From Sphingobacterium bovisgrunnientis (GTDB taxonomy: Bacteria > Bacteroidota > Bacteroidia > Sphingobacteriales > Sphingobacteriaceae), in assembly GCF_009829085.1 (NCBI RefSeq), contig NZ_WUQY01000024.1, forward strand, positions 1 through 64,000: a stretch of 64,000 nt of DNA, given 5' to 3'. A program made the position numbers and the translations under genes. Under the pieces are notes generated by a model. It saw nothing but the letters and a program-made list of their open reading frames with translations, did not search any database and was not told the origin of the DNA. This document shows, piece after piece, positions 10,401-18,518 of this stretch (position 1 is the stretch's first letter; each line of letters starts with the position of its first letter).

Positions 10401-10790
10401 TCCTGGGATAGGCTGCTTAGTATTCGCATGAATTACACGGCCTTTGAACGTCTTCTTGGTAGCACGCTCTTCATCCATCAATACGATTGTCTGTTTGTCA
10501 ATCATATAGACAACACCAGCTGATGGATTAAAATATTTGATTAATACATCATTGATATCTGCATTTTTAAATTTTGGATTTATACGTTGATTGAAATCCA
10601 ATTTTTTAGAGCTAAAAACAAAGTTATAGCCCGTTTGCTTACGAATATTGGTTAGAAATTCGTTTAATGTAATCCCCTTTTCATCGATAGTAATAGATTT
10701 GGTTTGCGCAAATAATAGCTGCGTAGGACAAACCCAGATAACTAAAGTCAATAGTGTGGGATAAATAAGCTTTATTAATACTTTAGACAT
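7419..10790 (-). CDS. SusC/RagA TonB-dependent transporter with STN domain (locus 1)
   Basis: A 1123-aa outer-membrane beta-barrel importing ligand with TonB energy. After a signal peptide (about 1-29) comes an STN domain (about 30-105; ITIDEKGITLNEFL), then a carboxypeptidase-regulatory-like domain (about 115-190), a plug (about 190-350; DVVVTGLFSRPTENFTGAA, GSRAANGVIVVETK) and the barrel ending in aromatic FTFTLNTSF. The STN domain is the part that contacts a FecR anti-sigma factor, and a FecR/ECF pair is encoded directly upstream. Expression is therefore probably switched on by ligand binding. Confidence 0.92.
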   Translation of the reverse strand: MSKVLIKLIYPTLLTLVIWVCPTQLLFAQTKSITIDEKGITLNEFLTNIRKQTGYNFVFSSKKLDFNQRINPKFKNADINDVLIKYFNPSAGVVYMIDKQTIVLMDEERATKKTFKGRVIHANTKQPIPGATIISGVKKLNTRSDANGSFEIELPEYESYLTVSFLGMNNEKLSLQHGLELLVELQEKTETIDDVVVTGLFSRPTENFTGAATAVTGDQLRNVNAMNVFDALKVFDPAVRIPDNLEFGSDPNQLPKISLRGTNNFPVQGDGGVSNQSGADFMAAYQSNPSMPLFMLDGFEVSLQKIYDLDINRIDKITILKDAVATSAYGSRAANGVIVVETKQPQAGRLNVSFTSTMQLTAPDLTSYNLLNAKDKLELERISGLYNTNRPENQFILDQRYSNRMAAVASGVDTYWLSQPLQTGVGTKQSIYVEGGDNHVRYGASAGYTNNKGVMKGSDRETFEGGMVLSYRKNNFILRNQLNISSNTSENSPYGSFGDYSRMNPYWNPYDANGNVVKILENVSNFGVGGMTYVSNPLYNANIGTIDNNKYTSINNNTFLEWRLNGGYRITGKLGITKQNDESNVFLPADHTAFSNITDYNSETYATRGSYDRSNSGFFNYDASLVGDYSKTFGKNLIFATLGVAVAEQQSKSTSISVIGFPNNRLDEIFFGNAYQNGSRPRGQNNISRRFSSFANFNYTYDRRFLFDLALNVDGSTQFGELNRYAPFGAVGLGWNVHEESFMTSLRPYINRFKLRGGIGTTGSQQFPPYMAITTYSYNTGQDYLGGYGVNVLGYGNTNLKWQETIKYNMGADLAFLADRFIMRIDAYYELTNNLLLDVNTPPSLGVSSYKENMGKLANKGIEGNLNAFIFKPGQSKLTWSVFVNAIHNRNEIKEISNSLKKMNEANDQNNQRLPQQRYVEGESVNSIWAVLSAGIDPSTGQELFYDRNGQLTYVWNAQDKVIVGDGIPKVSGNFGTNLAYKGWQFGAYFSYQAGAKQYNQTLVDYVENANLSMNVDERVFLDRWTKPGDVTFFKGLTDVEGNTVTTATFATSRFMQKNNYLNFTSISLGYILPERWTNKWNLKNTRLTMQGNNILQLSTIQVERGLSYPFARNFTFTLNTSF

Positions 10791-10889
10791 AAGTTTTTGA
10801 AATTCATATGCTCTTATTCATAATAGGCTAAAGAGCGAGTTAGGTTTTATTATTATTCATGTATGTATTCATTCATTATTTAGATAGGA

Positions 10890-12113
10890 CTAATTCACGA
10901 TGTACACCTCCTTTCCTCGTATTTCGAACTTAATAGCATAAGTCTTTTCTATAATTGTTAGTAATTCTACTAGAGATATATTGCGCGATACCTGCGCCCA
11001 TAATTTTTGATCAAGATTTTCTGGGATATTCTTAAAATCTACATCATACCAACGACTAATTTGCTTTAACGCATTTTCTAAAGTTTCATCTTCGAAATAG
11101 AATATATTATTTAGCCAAGCAAGATTTCTATCGAGATCAGCTCTACTTTTCACCATACCATCTGCACCGAGCACTACTTGCTCATTTGGATTTAGCCATA
11201 AGATATTTTGATTATTAAGGTTTGTGACATGTACTGAACCTTGTACTAAAGTGGTTTCAAAACCATCGGCATCTGGATAAGCATTGACATTAAAAGAAGT
11301 TCCATAGACTTTAACTTCTTGTCTCAATTTGCCTTGTTTTGAATAGACGACAAATTGTCTCTTATCTTTGACAACTTCAAAATACGCTTCGCCTATCAAC
11401 TCCACATAACGTAAACTATCTATAAGAAAATATGGAAACAGGAGTGTGCTCGCGGAATTTAAATGCACCAATGTCCCATCGGGTAATGTAAGCTTGTACT
11501 TACCTCCTTTTGGAGTTTTAATAACATAATTAGCATTTTTCATCTGCTTATTCAGATGATTCAAATCGTATTTCAACAGAAGTTCATTATGCGCAGATTT
11601 CTGCACCACAAGTCCATTTTTTGTAATTTGGGTACCGATAGCCAACGTGGGTAAGTACAACTTAGTACCATCCACCATTTCCAGAGTAGCTGATTCTTGT
11701 GCAGGTAAAATTTCATTTTTTGACGAAATACTTTCATTCGGTACATTCCTTTTGTCATCAAGGAAAGTTAATTCCGCTAACTTCTCATGCAAATCTGTCT
11801 TAATTACTAATGGTACAGTAATCATTAGAAATACAGCTGCTACAGATGCCCATTGCCACAACCGCGCCTTAAAGGAAGGTCTTATAATTTCGTCAGCAGA
11901 TGCATATATGGCGTTCAATATTTGCTCTTTGGAATCCGAAGACAGTATCTCTTCTTTCTTTTTCAAATAAAAAGCTTCCAACATGCACGCTTCCACGAGC
12001 TCCTTGAAAGTAGGGTCTGCTATGTACTGATTTAACTCATCACGCTCAGCTACAGTTTCCTGATGCTGTATACATTGGTTAAATAAATATTTTATACGTT
12101 GTTTATTAGACAT
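10890..12113 (-). CDS. FecR-family anti-sigma factor
   Basis: A 407-aa inner-membrane regulator. I chose ATG 12113 (MSNKQRIKYL) rather than an upstream start. The cytoplasmic N-terminal part would hold the ECF sigma factor, one transmembrane segment lies at about residues 85-105, and the periplasmic part carries the FecR domain (about 180-290; TPKGGKYKLTLPDGT, GEAYFEV) and a C-terminal DUF4974-like segment (LENALKQISRWYDVDF). It sits between the sigma factor and the STN-containing SusC, the classical order for trans-envelope signalling. Confidence 0.9.
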   Translation of the reverse strand: MSNKQRIKYLFNQCIQHQETVAERDELNQYIADPTFKELVEACMLEAFYLKKKEEILSSDSKEQILNAIYASADEIIRPSFKARLWQWASVAAVFLMITVPLVIKTDLHEKLAELTFLDDKRNVPNESISSKNEILPAQESATLEMVDGTKLYLPTLAIGTQITKNGLVVQKSAHNELLLKYDLNHLNKQMKNANYVIKTPKGGKYKLTLPDGTLVHLNSASTLLFPYFLIDSLRYVELIGEAYFEVVKDKRQFVVYSKQGKLRQEVKVYGTSFNVNAYPDADGFETTLVQGSVHVTNLNNQNILWLNPNEQVVLGADGMVKSRADLDRNLAWLNNIFYFEDETLENALKQISRWYDVDFKNIPENLDQKLWAQVSRNISLVELLTIIEKTYAIKFEIRGKEVYIVN

Positions 12114-12214
12114 ATGGATATTATATATGCGTCCGACTTTCAACTCTCTCATAGAGTCGAAATAAGTGCATTTAATAGATTGACAATTTGAATTAAACTA
12201 TGGGGGGGAGAGAT

Positions 12215-12811
12215 TTAAAAATATTTTGAATAGAAATGCAACAATAGCACCAGTGGCATATCCTTCATATGTGCTAAGCAATAGGCTCTAATACTTTTCA
12301 TCGCTTGGTCGATGTTATATTTGACAGTCTCTGGTGATACATTTAAAATCTGAGCAGCTTCGTTACGTTTGAGATATTGTTCCTTAAGTAGTCTATACGT
12401 TTCCTGTTGTTTGGGGGGTAATCTTTTAATCGCGCGCTCTAGCAGACTTTGGAAATCCTTGTCCTGCAAAATATAATCAACACTTGGATAAATTTGCAAG
12501 AGAGCAGATTGCCCTTCCTCATTTAAATACTGTTTATAATGCTGGCCTTTTTTCAGTATGTTGAACGTTATATTTCGAGCTATGGTATACAACCAGCCCT
12601 CGAAGTTATCAACCGTTGTCAACTGAATCCTATTTATCCATACCTTAAGAAAAGTGTCCTGCACAACATCTTGCGCTATATTCTCATCGTTGGTAATACG
12701 TAATGCTGTAGTATATATATTAGGATGATAAGCCTCAAACAATTGCCGAAATGCCATTTCATCACCAGATGCAACTTGATGTAATAAATTAGTGTGTTTT
12801 TCCATAGACAT
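12215..12811 (-). CDS. ECF-type RNA polymerase sigma-70 factor (FecI-like)
   Basis: A 198-aa sigma factor. Region 2 is at about residues 15-85 (AFRQLFEAYHPNIYTTA, then DTFLKVW, FEGWLYTIARN) and region 4 at about 120-180 (LKRNEAAQILNVSPETVKY, a helix-turn-helix). It is likely held by the FecR protein encoded downstream and directs transcription of SUS locus 1. Either of the first two ATGs (12811 or 12805) could be used. Confidence 0.9.
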   Translation of the reverse strand: MSMEKHTNLLHQVASGDEMAFRQLFEAYHPNIYTTALRITNDENIAQDVVQDTFLKVWINRIQLTTVDNFEGWLYTIARNITFNILKKGQHYKQYLNEEGQSALLQIYPSVDYILQDKDFQSLLERAIKRLPPKQQETYRLLKEQYLKRNEAAQILNVSPETVKYNIDQAMKSIRAYCLAHMKDMPLVLLLHFYSKYF

Positions 12812-12839
12812 CCCCCTCTTACTAATACATTTTCATTGA

Positions 12840-12847
12840 CAAATATA
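12840..12847 (-). promoter_or_regulatory. Candidate -7 element TATATTTG of the sigma gene
   Basis: The minus-strand octamer matches TAnnTTTG and lies about 28 bp upstream of the sigma-factor ATG. No TTTG stands at the ideal 19-bp distance; candidates occur at 11 and 24 bp. The call rests on the -7 match and position only. Confidence 0.4.
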
Positions 12848-13055
12848 ACTTTTGACAACAAATTTCCTATCCAAATTTATTTTTCGCACCTTATTAAAGT
12901 AAGATTTACCAATTTACCAGCATTAATATATATTTTTTGCTACGATCACAATCACCGAAATAAGCTGATGTTATTATTATTTTATCTTTCATTAGATTAA
13001 GAAATTAGTTAACAACTTTTTTCTACACAACACTTTACAATTCAAAATCTTTCTT

Positions 13056-13063
13056 TATCTTTG
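13056..13063 (+). promoter_or_regulatory. Candidate -7 element TATCTTTG of the rpsL operon
   Basis: This octamer is an exact match to TAnnTTTG, 47 bp upstream of rpsL and in the right orientation. A T-rich CTTTA about 18 bp further upstream could serve as a poor -33 element. It is the only good candidate in the gap between the divergent sigma gene and rpsL. Confidence 0.6.
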
Positions 13064-13110
13064 CAGTCTTAAAAGATTTTTTAACAAAAATTAAAAACAA
13101 AAACAGGTAA

Positions 13111-13524
13111 ATGCCTACTATTCAACAATTAGTTAGAAAAGGTAGAGTAGCTCTGGTTGACAAGAGTAAGTCACCAGCGTTGGACTCATGTCCACAGCGA
13201 AGAGGTGTATGTACACGTGTATATACTACTACCCCTAAAAAACCAAACTCAGCAATGCGTAAAGTAGCTCGTGTACGTTTAACAAACGGTAAAGAGGTAA
13301 ACGCTTACATCCCTGGAGAAGGTCACAACTTACAAGAGCACTCGATCGTATTGATCCGTGGTGGTCGTGTGAAAGATTTACCAGGTGTACGTTACCACAT
13401 CATCCGTGGTGCATTAGATACTTCAGGTGTAGCAGGTCGTAACCAACGTCGTTCGAAATACGGAACTAAGCGTCCTAAACCAGGACAAGCAGCTGCAGCT
13501 CCAGCAAAAGGTAAAAAGAAATAA
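13111..13524 (+). CDS. rpsL: 30S ribosomal protein S12
   Basis: A 137-aa S12, which lines the decoding centre. The start [12 protein letters not shown] and the conserved segments [19 protein letters not shown] and [13 protein letters not shown] are unmistakable. The lysine whose mutations give streptomycin resistance is present in TPKKPNS. It is slightly longer than E. coli S12 because of an Ala/Lys-rich C-terminal tail ending KGKKK. It is the first gene of rpsL-rpsG-fusA-rpsJ. Confidence 0.98.
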   Translation: MPTIQQLVRKGRVALVDKSKSPALDSCPQRRGVCTRVYTTTPKKPNSAMRKVARVRLTNGKEVNAYIPGEGHNLQEHSIVLIRGGRVKDLPGVRYHIIRGALDTSGVAGRNQRRSKYGTKRPKPGQAAAAPAKGKKK

Positions 13525-13530
13525 TTAAGC

Positions 13531-13536
13531 GGAGGA
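13531..13536 (+). promoter_or_regulatory. Strong Shine-Dalgarno GGAGGA before rpsG
   Basis: GGAGGA lies 7 nt upstream of the rpsG ATG. Most other starts in this window lack a recognisable Shine-Dalgarno, as expected for Bacteroidota, so this site stands out. Confidence 0.7.
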
Positions 13537-13543
13537 AAGAAAA

Positions 13544-14011
13544 ATGAGAAAATCAAAACCAAAAAAGAGAATCATTTTACCTGATCCAAAGTTTAATGAC
13601 GTTCAGGTAACACGTTTCGTAAATAATATGATGTTCGATGGTAAAAAATCTATCGCTTACTCAATTTTTTACGATGCAGTAGAATTAGTAGAATCAAAAA
13701 CACAAGAAAACGGTTTAGAGACTTGGAAAAAAGCTTTAAACAACGTTATGCCTGCTGTTGAAGTTAAGTCTCGCCGTGTAGGTGGTGCTAACTTTCAAGT
13801 ACCTATGGAAGTACGTCCAGAGCGTAAAATCGCTTTAGGTATGAAATGGTTAATTTCTTATGCTCGCAAACGTGGTGAAAAAACTATGTTTGAGAAATTA
13901 GCAGGAGAAATCATTTCAGCTTCTAAAGGTGAAGGTGCTGCTGTTAAGAAGAAAGAAGATACGCACAAAATGGCTGAGGCTAACAAAGCGTTCTCACACT
14001 TCAGATTCTAA
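13544..14011 (+). CDS. rpsG: 30S ribosomal protein S7
   Basis: A 155-aa S7, the primary 16S rRNA-binding protein that organises the 30S head. Conserved parts include [32 protein letters not shown] and [12 protein letters not shown]. It lies 19 bp after rpsL with a strong ribosome-binding site. In E. coli S7 is the autogenous repressor of its operon; whether it plays this role here is not known. Confidence 0.98.
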   Translation: MRKSKPKKRIILPDPKFNDVQVTRFVNNMMFDGKKSIAYSIFYDAVELVESKTQENGLETWKKALNNVMPAVEVKSRRVGGANFQVPMEVRPERKIALGMKWLISYARKRGEKTMFEKLAGEIISASKGEGAAVKKKEDTHKMAEANKAFSHFRF

Positions 14012-14038
14012 TTTTGAAAGCAACACAATAAATATGAT

Positions 14039-14085
14039 TACACCGACTATTGATAAAAGATTATTCCTTTATCAAAGTCGGTGTA
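14039..14085 (+). promoter_or_regulatory. Long intercistronic hairpin between rpsG and fusA
   Basis: Two long arms pair: TACACCGACT (14039-14048) with AGTCGGTGTA (14076-14085), and TTGATAAA (14050-14057) with TTTATCAA (14068-14075), with one bulged A and a 10-nt loop. No clear U-tract follows, so it looks more like a processing, stabilising or attenuating element than a full terminator. It occupies most of the 131-bp gap. Confidence 0.7.
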
Positions 14086-14142
14086 CTTATTTAATTACTG
14101 CATTAAAAGAAAACGTCGAAAGACAAATTGCATAAAAACAAA

Positions 14143-16266
14143 ATGGCAAAAGATTTAAAATTAGTTAGAAATATCGGTATCGCTGCGCACATCGATGCTG
14201 GTAAAACTACAACTACAGAGCGTATTTTATTTTACTCTGGAGTAAACCACAAGTTGGGAGAAACGCACGAAGGTTCTGCAACTACTGACTGGATGGCACA
14301 AGAGCAAGAGCGTGGTATCACGATCACTTCTGCTGCTGTAACAGTATTCTGGAATTACCGTGGCAACAAATACCAAGTAAACGTAATCGATACTCCTGGA
14401 CACGTGGATTTCACAGTTGAGGTAAATCGTTCATTACGTGTATTAGACGGATTAGTATTCTTATTCTCTGCTGTTGACGGTGTTGAGCCTCAATCAGAGA
14501 CTAACTGGCGTTTAGCTGATGGATACAAAGTTCCTCGTATTGGTTTCGTAAACAAAATGGACCGTTCAGGTGCTGACTTCTTAAAAGTGGTTGGTCAAGT
14601 AAAATCAATGTTAGGTTCTAACGCTGTAGCTTTACAATTACCTATCGGTGCAGAAGATGGTTTCGAAGGTGTAGTTGACTTAATCAACAACCGTGGTATG
14701 GTGTGGAATGAAGCTGATAAAGGTATGACTTTTACAGAAGTTCCTATCCCTGCTGACATGGAAGAAGAAGTAGCTGAGTACCGTGAGAAATTATTAGAAG
14801 CAGTAGCTTCTTATGATGAGTCATTGATGGAGAAATTCTTCGATGATCCTAACTCATTAACTGAGCGCGAAATCTTAAATGCATTACGTGCTGCTGTATT
14901 AGACAATGCTATCGTTCCTATGGTTTGTGGTTCATCTTTCAAAAACAAAGGTGTACAAACTATGCTTGATTTAGTAATGGAATTATTACCTTCTCCATTA
15001 GATATCGAAGCTGTAACTGGTACTAACCCTAATACAGGTGAAGAAATTTCACGTAAACCATCTGAGTCTGAGCCTTTCGCAGCATTAGGATTTAAAATTG
15101 CGACTGACCCATTCGTAGGTCGTTTATGTTTCGTACGTGCATATTCAGGAGTATTAGAAGCTGGTTCTTATGTATTGAACACGCGTTCAGGTAACAAAGA
15201 GCGTATCTCTCGTATCTTCCAAATGCACGCTAACAAGCAAAATCCAATCGAAAGAATTGGGGCTGGTGATATCGGTGCTGTTGTTGGTTTCAAAGACATC
15301 AAAACTGGTGATACTTTATGTGATGAAAAGAACCCTATTGTTCTTGAGTCAATGGTATTCCCTGAGCCAGTTATCGGTTTAGCTATTGAGCCTAAAACTC
15401 AAGCTGACGTTGATAAATTAGGTATTGGTCTTGGTAAATTAGCTGAAGAGGATCCTACATTCGTAGTAAAAACTGACGAAGATACTGGTCAAACAGTAAT
15501 CTCAGGTATGGGTGAGCTTCACTTAGATATCTTAATAGACCGTTTACGTCGTGAATTCAAAGTTGAGGTAAACCAAGGTGCTCCTCAAGTAGCATACAAA
15601 GAGTCTATCACTGGTACTACAGAGCACCGTGAGGTATACAAAAAACAATCAGGTGGTCGTGGTAAATTCGCGGATATCAAAGTTGTTATCTCTCCTGCTG
15701 ATGAGGATTGGGATGTAACTAAAAACCCTCTTCAATTCGTTAACGAAATCGTTGGTGGTGCTATTCCAAGAGAATACATTCCATCAGTTCAAAAAGGATT
15801 TGAAACTTCAATGAAAAACGGTGTATTAGCTGGTTATCCATTGACTGGTATGAAAGTTCGTTTGATTGATGGTTCATTCCACGCAGTCGATTCAGATTCA
15901 TTATCATTCGAATTAGCTGGTCGTATGGCTTACCGTGAAGCATTACCTAAATGTTCTCCTGTATTATTAGAGCCTATCATGAAAGTGGAGGTATTGACTC
16001 CAGAAGAAAATATGGGTGATGTAATGGGTGACTTAAACCGTCGTCGTGGTCAGATGCAAGGTCTAGATACACGTAATGGTGCTCAAGTAATCAAAGCTAT
16101 CGTTCCTTTATCAGAAATGTTTGGTTATGTAACTCAATTACGTACTATTACTTCAGGTCGTGCAACTTCTACTATGGAATTCGATCACTTCGCTGAAGCT
16201 CCTCGTAACGTTTCTGACGAAGTAATCTCAAAATCAAAAGGTAAAATCAAATCTATCGAAGACTAA
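14143..16266 (+). CDS. fusA: Elongation factor G
   Basis: A 707-aa translocation GTPase. I chose ATG 14143 ([10 protein letters not shown]). GTPase motifs are [12 protein letters not shown] (G1), RGITI (G2), DTPGH (G3) and NKMD (G4); domains II-V follow with the EF-G landmarks GMGELHLDI and [11 protein letters not shown]. The length is normal for the family. It is preceded and followed by hairpins, which may set its expression apart from the ribosomal protein genes. Confidence 0.98.
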   Translation: MAKDLKLVRNIGIAAHIDAGKTTTTERILFYSGVNHKLGETHEGSATTDWMAQEQERGITITSAAVTVFWNYRGNKYQVNVIDTPGHVDFTVEVNRSLRVLDGLVFLFSAVDGVEPQSETNWRLADGYKVPRIGFVNKMDRSGADFLKVVGQVKSMLGSNAVALQLPIGAEDGFEGVVDLINNRGMVWNEADKGMTFTEVPIPADMEEEVAEYREKLLEAVASYDESLMEKFFDDPNSLTEREILNALRAAVLDNAIVPMVCGSSFKNKGVQTMLDLVMELLPSPLDIEAVTGTNPNTGEEISRKPSESEPFAALGFKIATDPFVGRLCFVRAYSGVLEAGSYVLNTRSGNKERISRIFQMHANKQNPIERIGAGDIGAVVGFKDIKTGDTLCDEKNPIVLESMVFPEPVIGLAIEPKTQADVDKLGIGLGKLAEEDPTFVVKTDEDTGQTVISGMGELHLDILIDRLRREFKVEVNQGAPQVAYKESITGTTEHREVYKKQSGGRGKFADIKVVISPADEDWDVTKNPLQFVNEIVGGAIPREYIPSVQKGFETSMKNGVLAGYPLTGMKVRLIDGSFHAVDSDSLSFELAGRMAYREALPKCSPVLLEPIMKVEVLTPEENMGDVMGDLNRRRGQMQGLDTRNGAQVIKAIVPLSEMFGYVTQLRTITSGRATSTMEFDHFAEAPRNVSDEVISKSKGKIKSIED

Positions 16267-16292
16267 TATTCTTTGATAATTCAAAATAAACC

Positions 16293-16326
16293 GATCTCCT
16301 ATTGTGAATAGCTCTAATAGGAGATC
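16293..16326 (+). promoter_or_regulatory. Intercistronic hairpin between fusA and rpsJ
   Basis: Arms GATCTCCTATT (16293-16303) and AATAGGAGATC (16316-16326) are perfectly complementary over 11 bp with a 12-nt loop. A short ATTTTAAA follows, too weak for an obvious terminator. The rpsJ start is 21 bp downstream, so the stem could influence partial termination, mRNA processing or rpsJ initiation. Confidence 0.65.
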
Positions 16327-16347
16327 ATTTTAAAAAACAAATATAAA

Positions 16348-16653
16348 ATGAGCCAAAGAATCAGAATCAAATTGAAATCTTACGATTACAATTTAGTTGA
16401 CAAATCAGCTGAGAAAATCGTAAAAACAGTAAAACCTACAGGTGCAGTAGTTTCAGGTCCTATTCCTCTTCCTACTGAGAAAAAAATCTATACAGTTTTA
16501 CGTTCACCACACGTTAACAAAAAAGCACGTGAGCAATTCCAATTATGTTCTTACAAAAGACTTTTGGATATCTACTCATCAAATGCTAAAACTGTTGACG
16601 CATTGATGAAACTTGAATTGCCTTCAGGTGTTGAAGTTGAAATCAAAGTGTGA
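16348..16653 (+). CDS. rpsJ: 30S ribosomal protein S10
   Basis: A 101-aa S10 with the family start [18 protein letters not shown] and the conserved [18 protein letters not shown] loop. S10 is part of the 30S head and, in other bacteria, of the NusB antitermination complex. In many Bacteroidota it leads on to rplC; here a strong terminator follows at once and the next gene is on the opposite strand. Confidence 0.98.
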   Translation: MSQRIRIKLKSYDYNLVDKSAEKIVKTVKPTGAVVSGPIPLPTEKKIYTVLRSPHVNKKAREQFQLCSYKRLLDIYSSNAKTVDALMKLELPSGVEVEIKV

Positions 16654-16674
16654 TAGATTTCAGTACTGAAAAAG

Positions 16675-16706
16675 AAAATCCTTCTCCCATAAAGAGAAGG
16701 ATTTTT
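16675..16706 (+). terminator. Intrinsic terminator after rpsJ
   Basis: Arms AAAATCCTTCTC (16675-16686) and GAGAAGGATTTT (16694-16705) enclose a 7-nt loop and are followed by a T-rich run. The A-rich left side means it can also serve the convergent gene at 16711-17418. Confidence 0.85.
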
Positions 16707-16710
16707 TATT

Positions 16711-17418
16711 TTAATCACATCCATCAGAACCGCAAGTTGGTCCATCGCTAGTATTCTGAATTTGAATCGGATATGCTTTTGATTGCCATTCTGAATAAGC
16801 TTTTTCTAATGTCTGGATAAATAACTCAACTGGCTGTGCGCCAGAGACAGCATATTTACGATCATACACAAAGAAAGGAACTCCTTGTACACCAATCTGA
16901 CGTGCTTCGTTAATATCCATTTTCACTTCGTGATCCAAAGAACCATCTACGACAACTTTTTGGTATGCTACAGCATCTAGACCTACTTGCTTAGCAATAT
17001 CTTTTACCACTTCTATATCGTCGATATTTTTACCTTCGGTAAAATATGATTGAAATAATAATTCTTCTACTTCATCTTGCTTTCCAAATTGCTTAGCAAA
17101 ATGTGTCAACACATGCGCTTTAAAAGAATTGGCTACAACGGACTTATCAAAGTTATAAACTAGACCTTCTTCCTTTGCCATTTTTGTTACTTGAGCATTC
17201 AAAGCTTTTGCTTGCTCTAAAGGCATTCCTTTATGCTGTGCTAAATATTCGTTAATGTTAATAGAAGTATCCGTTTGCATACCAGGATTCAACTGAAAAC
17301 TTTTCCATTCGATATCAATTTTATCCTTTAGCGATGTGTTCTCTAATGATTTTTCAAATCGACGCTTACCTATGTAACAGAATGGACACATTACATCGCT
17401 CCATATTTCAATTTTCAT
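16711..17418 (-). CDS. DsbA-family oxidoreductase, FrnE-like
   Basis: A 235-aa thioredoxin-fold protein without a signal peptide, so probably cytoplasmic. The start MKIEIWSDVMCPFCYIGK carries the CPFC active site, and GVQGVPFFVYDRKYAVSGAQ supplies the cis-proline loop and the C-terminal FrnE/2-hydroxychromene isomerase-like signature. The end CGSDGCD has two further cysteines. FrnE proteins act in disulfide chemistry and oxidative stress in other bacteria. An ATG three codons upstream (17427) is an alternative start. It converges on rpsJ. Confidence 0.85.
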   Translation of the reverse strand: MKIEIWSDVMCPFCYIGKRRFEKSLENTSLKDKIDIEWKSFQLNPGMQTDTSININEYLAQHKGMPLEQAKALNAQVTKMAKEEGLVYNFDKSVVANSFKAHVLTHFAKQFGKQDEVEELLFQSYFTEGKNIDDIEVVKDIAKQVGLDAVAYQKVVVDGSLDHEVKMDINEARQIGVQGVPFFVYDRKYAVSGAQPVELFIQTLEKAYSEWQSKAYPIQIQNTSDGPTCGSDGCD

Positions 17419-17556
17419 TTTATTCATGGCAATTCTATTTTATTTAAAACTACAAAGAGAGTCAGAAACATTCGTCACAACAGCGTAAATACAAAAGCAT
17501 TAAAAAATAAATCCTAATATATAAATCATATAACATTGGAATAATATTAGTTTTTA

Positions 17557-17564
17557 TAATTTTG
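17557..17564 (+). promoter_or_regulatory. Candidate -7 element TAATTTTG before the SDR gene
   Basis: This match to TAnnTTTG ends three bases before the ATG at 17568, which would give an almost leaderless transcript. The region is AT-rich, so a chance match is possible. Confidence 0.3.
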
Positions 17565-17567
17565 AAT

Positions 17568-18284
17568 ATGGAAAATTTACAAGGAAAATATGCGCTGATT
17601 ACCGGTGGAGGGCGTGGTTTAGGTAAAGCAACAGCTTTAGCGTTCGCTCAAGAAGGCATCCATGTTGCAATCACAGGGAGAAATGAATCTAACTTAATTG
17701 ATACTGTAAAAGAGTTAAAAGCTTTAGGTGTGCAAGCTGCTTATAAGGTTTTTGATATCACTGATTACGATGCTGTTGAAAAAGCTGTTCAAGAACTAAA
17801 TGTGGAATTTGGTATGTTTGATATTTTGGTAAATAATGCCGGTATTGCTTCTTTTGGTTCGTTGGTAGATATGGATGTAAAAGCATGGACAGATATTATT
17901 AACACCAATTTATTTGGTACGTATTACGTTACAAAATCTGTATTGCCACAATTGATCGAAAAAAATCAAGGTGACATTATCAATGTATCTTCTACAGCAG
18001 GATTAAATGGTGCAGCAACAACTTCGGCATATAGTGCTTCTAAATTTGGTGTTATTGGTTTATCTGACTCTTTAATGCGTGAAGTGCGTAAAAACAATAT
18101 TCGTGTTTGTACTTTAATGCCCTCTACAATAGCGTCGGACATGTCCATTGATTTAAAATTGACAGATGGAAATACTGAAAAAGTTTTACAACCTGAAGAT
18201 TTTGCAGAATTAATCGTTGCTAATTTAAAATTACCAAGAAGAGCTATGTTGAAATCTGCATCTTTGTGGTCAACAAATCCATAA
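17568..18284 (+). CDS. Short-chain dehydrogenase/reductase (FabG-like)
   Basis: A 238-aa NAD(P)-dependent oxidoreductase. The Rossmann motif is TGGGRGLGKA, the structural motif NNAG is present in LVNNAGIASFG, and the catalytic set is Ser (INVSSTAG) with Tyr-x3-Lys in YSASK. It resembles 3-ketoacyl-ACP reductases, but as a single gene away from fatty-acid genes it may act on another carbonyl substrate. I start at ATG 17568; a TTG two codons earlier is less likely. Confidence 0.9.
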   Translation: MENLQGKYALITGGGRGLGKATALAFAQEGIHVAITGRNESNLIDTVKELKALGVQAAYKVFDITDYDAVEKAVQELNVEFGMFDILVNNAGIASFGSLVDMDVKAWTDIINTNLFGTYYVTKSVLPQLIEKNQGDIINVSSTAGLNGAATTSAYSASKFGVIGLSDSLMREVRKNNIRVCTLMPSTIASDMSIDLKLTDGNTEKVLQPEDFAELIVANLKLPRRAMLKSASLWSTNP

Positions 18285-18314
18285 AACACAATGAGTATCC
18301 ATGAAATAAAATAG

Positions 18315-18376
18315 GCCTATGGTTTTTGTAAGTAGTCAATTAACTTGCTACAGATTTAACACAAAACACCATAGGC
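18315..18376. repeat. Inverted repeat at the IS110-family fragment
   Basis: GCCTATGGT (18315-18323) and ACCATAGGC (18368-18376) are a perfect 9-bp inverted repeat. With one bulge the pairing extends through TTTTGT/ACAAAA to about 15 bp. The right arm ends one base before the ATG of the IS110-like fragment. It could be the end of that element, a structure in its non-coding leader, or a terminator for the SDR gene. Confidence 0.5.
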
Positions 18377-18377
18377 T

Positions 18378-18518
18378 ATGGATACAAATATACAAACAGG
18401 TCGAGATAAATTAAGAGTTAGTTTTTCTGGTCGGCAGATTTTTTTAGGAATTGATGTTCATAAAAAGAACTGGAATATTAGTGTATTTATCGATGATATA
18501 TTACGTTTAGCATCATAG
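18378..18518 (+). pseudogene. IS110-family transposase, N-terminal fragment
   Basis: A 46-codon reading frame that starts like an IS110-family DEDD transposase: FSGRQIFLGIDVHKKNW contains the GIDVHK motif with the first catalytic Asp. Homology stops near VFIDD (about 18497), where the sequence switches to the antisense of a truncated istB. About 90% of the transposase is missing, so this is a dead fragment. Confidence 0.75.
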
